From: a bacterium
Lineage (GTDB): Bacteria; Atribacterota; JS1; SB-45; 34-128
Direction: 5' to 3'
Assembly: GCA_018903015.1 (NCBI GenBank)
Contig: JAHIPR010000308.1
Coordinates: 1 to 8,987 of the forward strand
DNA: 8,987 bases
Below the pieces are notes generated by a model. That model saw only the letters and a list, made by a program, of their open reading frames with translations. It ran no database searches and was not told the DNA's origin. Both the position numbers and the translations under genes were made by a program. Positions 6,175 through 8,987 of this stretch are shown in pieces (positions within the stretch are counted from its first letter, which is position 1; each line of letters opens with the position of its first letter).

Positions 6175-7260
6175 TTAGAGATTCAATATTTTTGGAAACC
6201 AGGTTAATATTTCATAACCTGCTTCAGTTATCAGAACCGAATCTTCAATCCTAACTCCGCCAACTTCCGGTAAATATATTCCAGGTTCAATGGTAACTAC
6301 CATTCCGGGTAGTAAAACTGTGTCATCACTGAAAGAAACTCGCGGTAATTCGTGAATATCCAACCCTACTCCATGACCCAAACCATGGCAAAAATATTCT
6401 CCATAACCCTTCTTTACAATTATATCCCTTGCTGTAGAATCCACTTCTTTGCAGCTTACACCAGGCTTTAAAAATTCAAGGGCTTTATTTTGTGCTTCCA
6501 AGACAATAGAAAATATCCCCTTTTGTTTAGCGTTTTCCTTTCCCATAATTATAGTACGGGTTATGTCAGAATTATAATTCTGATAATTCGCTCCCACATC
6601 AATAATTATAAGTTCTCCTTCGTCAATCTTTTTTTCAGAAGGTTTTCCGTGAACCAAAGATGATCTTTCACCTGAAACCACAATAATATTGAAAGCTTCT
6701 TTCTGGGCGCCTTTTTTTCTCATAGTATAAGCTAACTCAGAGGCAATATCAAGCTCTCTCATGCCCGGTTTTATTATTTCAAATACATCTTTTAAACTTT
6801 CCGTGGTTATCTGAGCTGCTTTCTTTATTTTAATAATTTCTTCCTTATCTTTAATCATTCTTAGCTGTTCTATTATATTTTCAGTGGGTAGAAATTCTAT
6901 AGATTCAAAACTATCAGAATATTTCTTAAAGTCAGCATAGCTTAAATTATTGCTTTCAAAGGCAATTTTTTTAATCTTACTTTGGGCTAATACCTTTTTT
7001 AATGCTAATATCCGTGCATTCTTTTTGTTCGGTTCATCAGTTAAAATTTTAAAGTCAGGGCTTTCTTTTTGAGCTTGTTCAGTATAACGTAAATCAGTTA
7101 GCAAATAATTTTTACCGTTTGTCCCAATCAAAGCAAATCCTTCTCCGTCAAATCCGGTTAAATAATTTAAGTTTTTTAGGTTAGTAACTAAAAACCCTTC
7201 GATCTCTTTGTCTTCTTTTTCTATTTTTTCTCTAAATACTTTCAATCTTTCTTTAATCAA
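6175..7260 (-). CDS. Xaa-Pro aminopeptidase, M24B metallopeptidase (YqhT-like)
   Basis: Cytoplasmic metallopeptidase expected to remove N-terminal residues preceding proline. It has an N-terminal creatinase-type domain ([15 protein letters not shown] near the start) and a C-terminal pita-bread fold. Numbered from an upstream ATG at 7290, the dinuclear metal ligands are D231 and D242 in [18 protein letters not shown]306 in [13 protein letters not shown]335 in TIEPGIYLP and E349 in GGVRIED; all five are present. I prefer the TTG at 7260-7258 (361 residues): GGAGGG lies exactly seven bases before it, and the resulting N-terminus fits the family. The ATG at 7290 would add ten residues and overlap the rimO stop by one base, but its nearest GGAGAG is 11 bases away. 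The position corresponds to B. subtilis yqhT ahead of efp. Prolidase activity (dipeptide cleavage) cannot be excluded. Confidence 0.93.
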   Translation of the reverse strand: MIKERLKVFREKIEKEDKEIEGFLVTNLKNLNYLTGFDGEGFALIGTNGKNYLLTDLRYTEQAQKESPDFKILTDEPNKKNARILALKKVLAQSKIKKIAFESNNLSYADFKKYSDSFESIEFLPTENIIEQLRMIKDKEEIIKIKKAAQITTESLKDVFEIIKPGMRELDIASELAYTMRKKGAQKEAFNIIVVSGERSSLVHGKPSEKKIDEGELIIIDVGANYQNYNSDITRTIIMGKENAKQKGIFSIVLEAQNKALEFLKPGVSCKEVDSTARDIIVKKGYGEYFCHGLGHGVGLDIHELPRVSFSDDTVLLPGMVVTIEPGIYLPEVGGVRIEDSVLITEAGYEILTWFPKILNL

Positions 7261-7267
7261 GATTAAT

Positions 7268-7273
7268 CCCTCC
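7268..7273 (-). promoter_or_regulatory. Ribosome binding site supporting the TTG start of the M24 peptidase
   Basis: On the minus strand GAGGAGGG (7268-7275) is followed by seven bases and then TTG at 7260-7258. This is the strongest Shine-Dalgarno match in the rimO-peptidase junction. It lies inside the extra codons that the ATG at 7290 would translate. Confidence 0.65.
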
Positions 7274-7289
7274 TCTTCCATACTTTTCA

Positions 7290-8630
7290 TTATTTTCTAA
7301 TCTCTCCAGTTAAATCATATTCGGAAGCTTCAGTCACTTTCACTTTTATGAATCTTCCAACTTTAGTCTTATCTCCCCTTATTATAACTTTTCCATCTAT
7401 CTCCGGAGCGTCTCCTTTAGTTCGTCCAATGGCAATTTTCGGCTTACCCGATTTTATTTCATCAATTAGTACTTCTATTTCTTTTCCCATATAAGAACTA
7501 TTTATTTCTTTTGAAATCAACTGCTGGGTTAACATTAATTTTTTCAGGCGCTCCTTCTTAATTCGCATGGGAATTTGTTGAGGAAAGTCATAAGCCGGAG
7601 TTCCCTCTTCTCGGGAAAAAATAAAAGTTCCTAACCTTTCAAATCGAAATTCTTTCACAAAATTCAATAATTCTTCAAAGTCCTTATCGGTTTCACCCGG
7701 GAATCCCACCATAAAAGTAGTGCGCAAAGTTAAATTCGAAATTCTATCTCTTAATTTATTAATTAATGAAATAACATATCTTTTTTTTATCGGCCTATTC
7801 ATTCTTTTTAATATTTTATCACTTATATGCTGTAAAGGTAAATCCAAATAGGGACATATCTTAGGATAATTTGCTATCACTTCAATTAATTCATCATTAT
7901 AATGAGCAGGATGGGTGTATAAAAATCTTATCCATTTCAAATTATTTAATTCGAGAAGAGAAAGTTTTTTTAACAATTCAGCTAATTTATATTCTCCATA
8001 GAGGTCGATTCCGTATAAAGTGGTATCTTGACCAATTAAAATTATTTCGGAAAGATTTTGCTTTGCAGAAATTATTTTTACTTCTTCGATTATATCTTCC
8101 ATCTTTCTACTGCGATGATTTCCTCTGATTTGAGGTATCAGGCAATAGGAACAATTATTTTGACAGCCTTCGGATATTTTAATGTAGGCATAATGCTGGG
8201 GGGTTAGAATAGTTCGAGGGGTATTATGGTTATAAAGAAATTTAGGTTCAGGACTTACTTTAAAGATTTGTTCACCTTGCAAAACACTTTTTATTACAAT
8301 ATCAATCTTTAATAAATCTCCTACTCCTAAAAAGGCATCAACTTCAGGAAATTCCTGATTAAGATTGTCATCTTTATATCTCTGAGGAAGGCATCCGGTT
8401 ACTATTATATGTTTTATCTTTCCTTCTTTTTTTAATTTTATCAGATTAAGAATTTCTTCAATGGATTCTTCTACGGCATCTCTTATAAAGCCACAGGTAT
8501 TTATAATCACTATATCTGAATTATCAATCTTCTCACTTATTTGGTATCCTTTTTCTCTTAACTTCCCACAAATTACTTCAGTATCGACAAAGTTTTTAGG
8601 ACAGCCTAAAGATTTAATTCCAATTTGCAT
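7290..8630 (-). CDS. rimO: Ribosomal protein S12 methylthiotransferase
   Basis: Radical-SAM enzyme that methylthiolates an aspartate of ribosomal protein S12, using two 4Fe-4S clusters. The 446 residues are typical. The N-terminal domain has SLGCPKNFVDTE (7-18), with C10, C46 (NTCGF) and C80 (VTGC) as ligands of the auxiliary cluster. The radical-SAM motif is CQNNCSYC (C156, C160, C163), followed by PQIRGNHRSR (166-175). A TRAM domain closes the protein (about 379-446). SLGCPKN and the DAPEIDG segment (407-413) point to RimO and not the tRNA enzyme MiaB. The ATG (8630-8628) is 21 bases after the DUF1232 stop, with GGAGAGG about 13 bases upstream, somewhat far. The downstream peptidase follows closely. 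S12 (rpsL) itself is not in the window. Confidence 0.97.
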   Translation of the reverse strand: MQIGIKSLGCPKNFVDTEVICGKLREKGYQISEKIDNSDIVIINTCGFIRDAVEESIEEILNLIKLKKEGKIKHIIVTGCLPQRYKDDNLNQEFPEVDAFLGVGDLLKIDIVIKSVLQGEQIFKVSPEPKFLYNHNTPRTILTPQHYAYIKISEGCQNNCSYCLIPQIRGNHRSRKMEDIIEEVKIISAKQNLSEIILIGQDTTLYGIDLYGEYKLAELLKKLSLLELNNLKWIRFLYTHPAHYNDELIEVIANYPKICPYLDLPLQHISDKILKRMNRPIKKRYVISLINKLRDRISNLTLRTTFMVGFPGETDKDFEELLNFVKEFRFERLGTFIFSREEGTPAYDFPQQIPMRIKKERLKKLMLTQQLISKEINSSYMGKEIEVLIDEIKSGKPKIAIGRTKGDAPEIDGKVIIRGDKTKVGRFIKVKVTEASEYDLTGEIRK

Positions 8631-8651
8631 ATTCTTTAATTATCCTCTCCA

Positions 8652-8987
8652 TTAACGGAAAAATCTGTACCTCTGCCTATTTTCTATATCTATTGCTTTT
8701 ACGTGTCCTTCTACAACTTCAGGCGGGCTTAACTCAACTAAACCGATTAAACATAAAATTCCGATAATAATATCTTCAAAAAATCCTAAAAATGGAACCA
8801 AAAAATCAGGTATTAAATCATAGGGTGATATTACATAGGCAATTGCTCCATAGACTAACAATTTCAAATAAAAAGGCACTCTCTTATCTTTAAGTAATCT
8901 CGTGCATAATTTTATAAAATTTGGTATATGAAATATTATTCTGGCTAAATATAACTGCTTTTTTAATTTACTATAAGGATCTTTATT
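8652..8987 (-). CDS. DUF1232/YkvA-type small membrane protein, 5' end outside window
   Basis: Partial gene: the frame is open to the right edge, giving at least 111 residues. A GTG at 8879 could be taken as the start, but reading on upstream gives LARIIFHIPNFIKLCTRLLK and then DKRVP, the usual lead-in to the DUF1232 core, so that GTG is almost surely an internal valine. The core is VPFYLKLLVYGAIAYVISPY, then DLIPDFLVPFLGFFEDIIIG, with the family's characteristic SPxDLIPD motif. It contains two probable hydrophobic membrane segments separated by the acidic loop. The C-terminus GHVKAIDIENRQRYRFFR is basic. Biochemical function is unknown for the family. It precedes rimO by 21 bases and is probably in the same transcript. 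Confidence 0.9.
   Translation of the reverse strand, partial: NKDPYSKLKKQLYLARIIFHIPNFIKLCTRLLKDKRVPFYLKLLVYGAIAYVISPYDLIPDFLVPFLGFFEDIIIGILCLIGLVELSPPEVVEGHVKAIDIENRQRYRFFR

Noticed and set aside
8652..8879. Complete 75-residue DUF1232 gene starting at GTG 8879
   Set aside because: The frame continues upstream to the window edge with residues typical of the family's N-terminal lead-in, so the gene is longer and truncated by the window.

Overview
The window is an AT-rich bacterial chromosome segment, by eye roughly one third GC. All recognisable genes lie on the minus strand, so transcription runs from high to low coordinates. Read that way the order is: a DUF1232/YkvA-type membrane protein (5' end outside the window), rimO, an Xaa-Pro aminopeptidase (M24B), glyA, efp, an Asp23/YqhY-family protein, nusB, xseA, xseB, ispA, and rph (3' end outside the window). 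Every gene belongs to a known housekeeping family. I see no tRNA, rRNA, CRISPR array, intact transposase or phage gene.

The order M24 peptidase - efp - asp23 - nusB - xseA - xseB - ispA follows the well-known Bacillus subtilis block yqhT-efp-spoIIIA-accBC-yqhY-nusB-folD-xseA-xseB-ispA. Here spoIIIAA-AH, accB/accC and folD are missing and glyA sits between the peptidase and efp. This suggests a Bacillota-like or neighbouring low-GC lineage (for example a non-sporulating clostridial group or Atribacterota). That placement is inference; the sequence alone does not fix the phylum.

Region by region: 8652-8987 holds the truncated DUF1232 gene; 4925-8630 holds the tightly spaced rimO-pepP-glyA run; 4778-4924 is a spacer with a 21-base hairpin and short heptad repeats; 4220-4777 is efp; 4097-4219 is a spacer filled with heptad repeats; 3671-4096 is asp23; 3562-3670 is a spacer almost wholly occupied by a perfect 35-bp inverted repeat; 1637-3561 is the compact nusB-xseA-xseB-ispA unit, in which xseA/xseB and xseB/ispA overlap; 528-786 is a 259-base spacer built mostly of period-7 repeats; 1-527 is rph.

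Functionally the genes cover translation (EF-P, RimO modification of ribosomal protein S12), RNA synthesis and processing (NusB, RNase PH), DNA repair (exonuclease VII), one-carbon metabolism (GlyA), isoprenoid chain building (IspA) and peptide turnover (Xaa-Pro aminopeptidase). The unusual content is in the spacers. All four spacers longer than 100 bases carry repetitive DNA of at least three types, and each repeat starts within about 10 bases of the preceding gene's stop codon. Two spacers 3.4 kb apart share an identical 32-base segment embedded in an in-phase 7-base periodicity.
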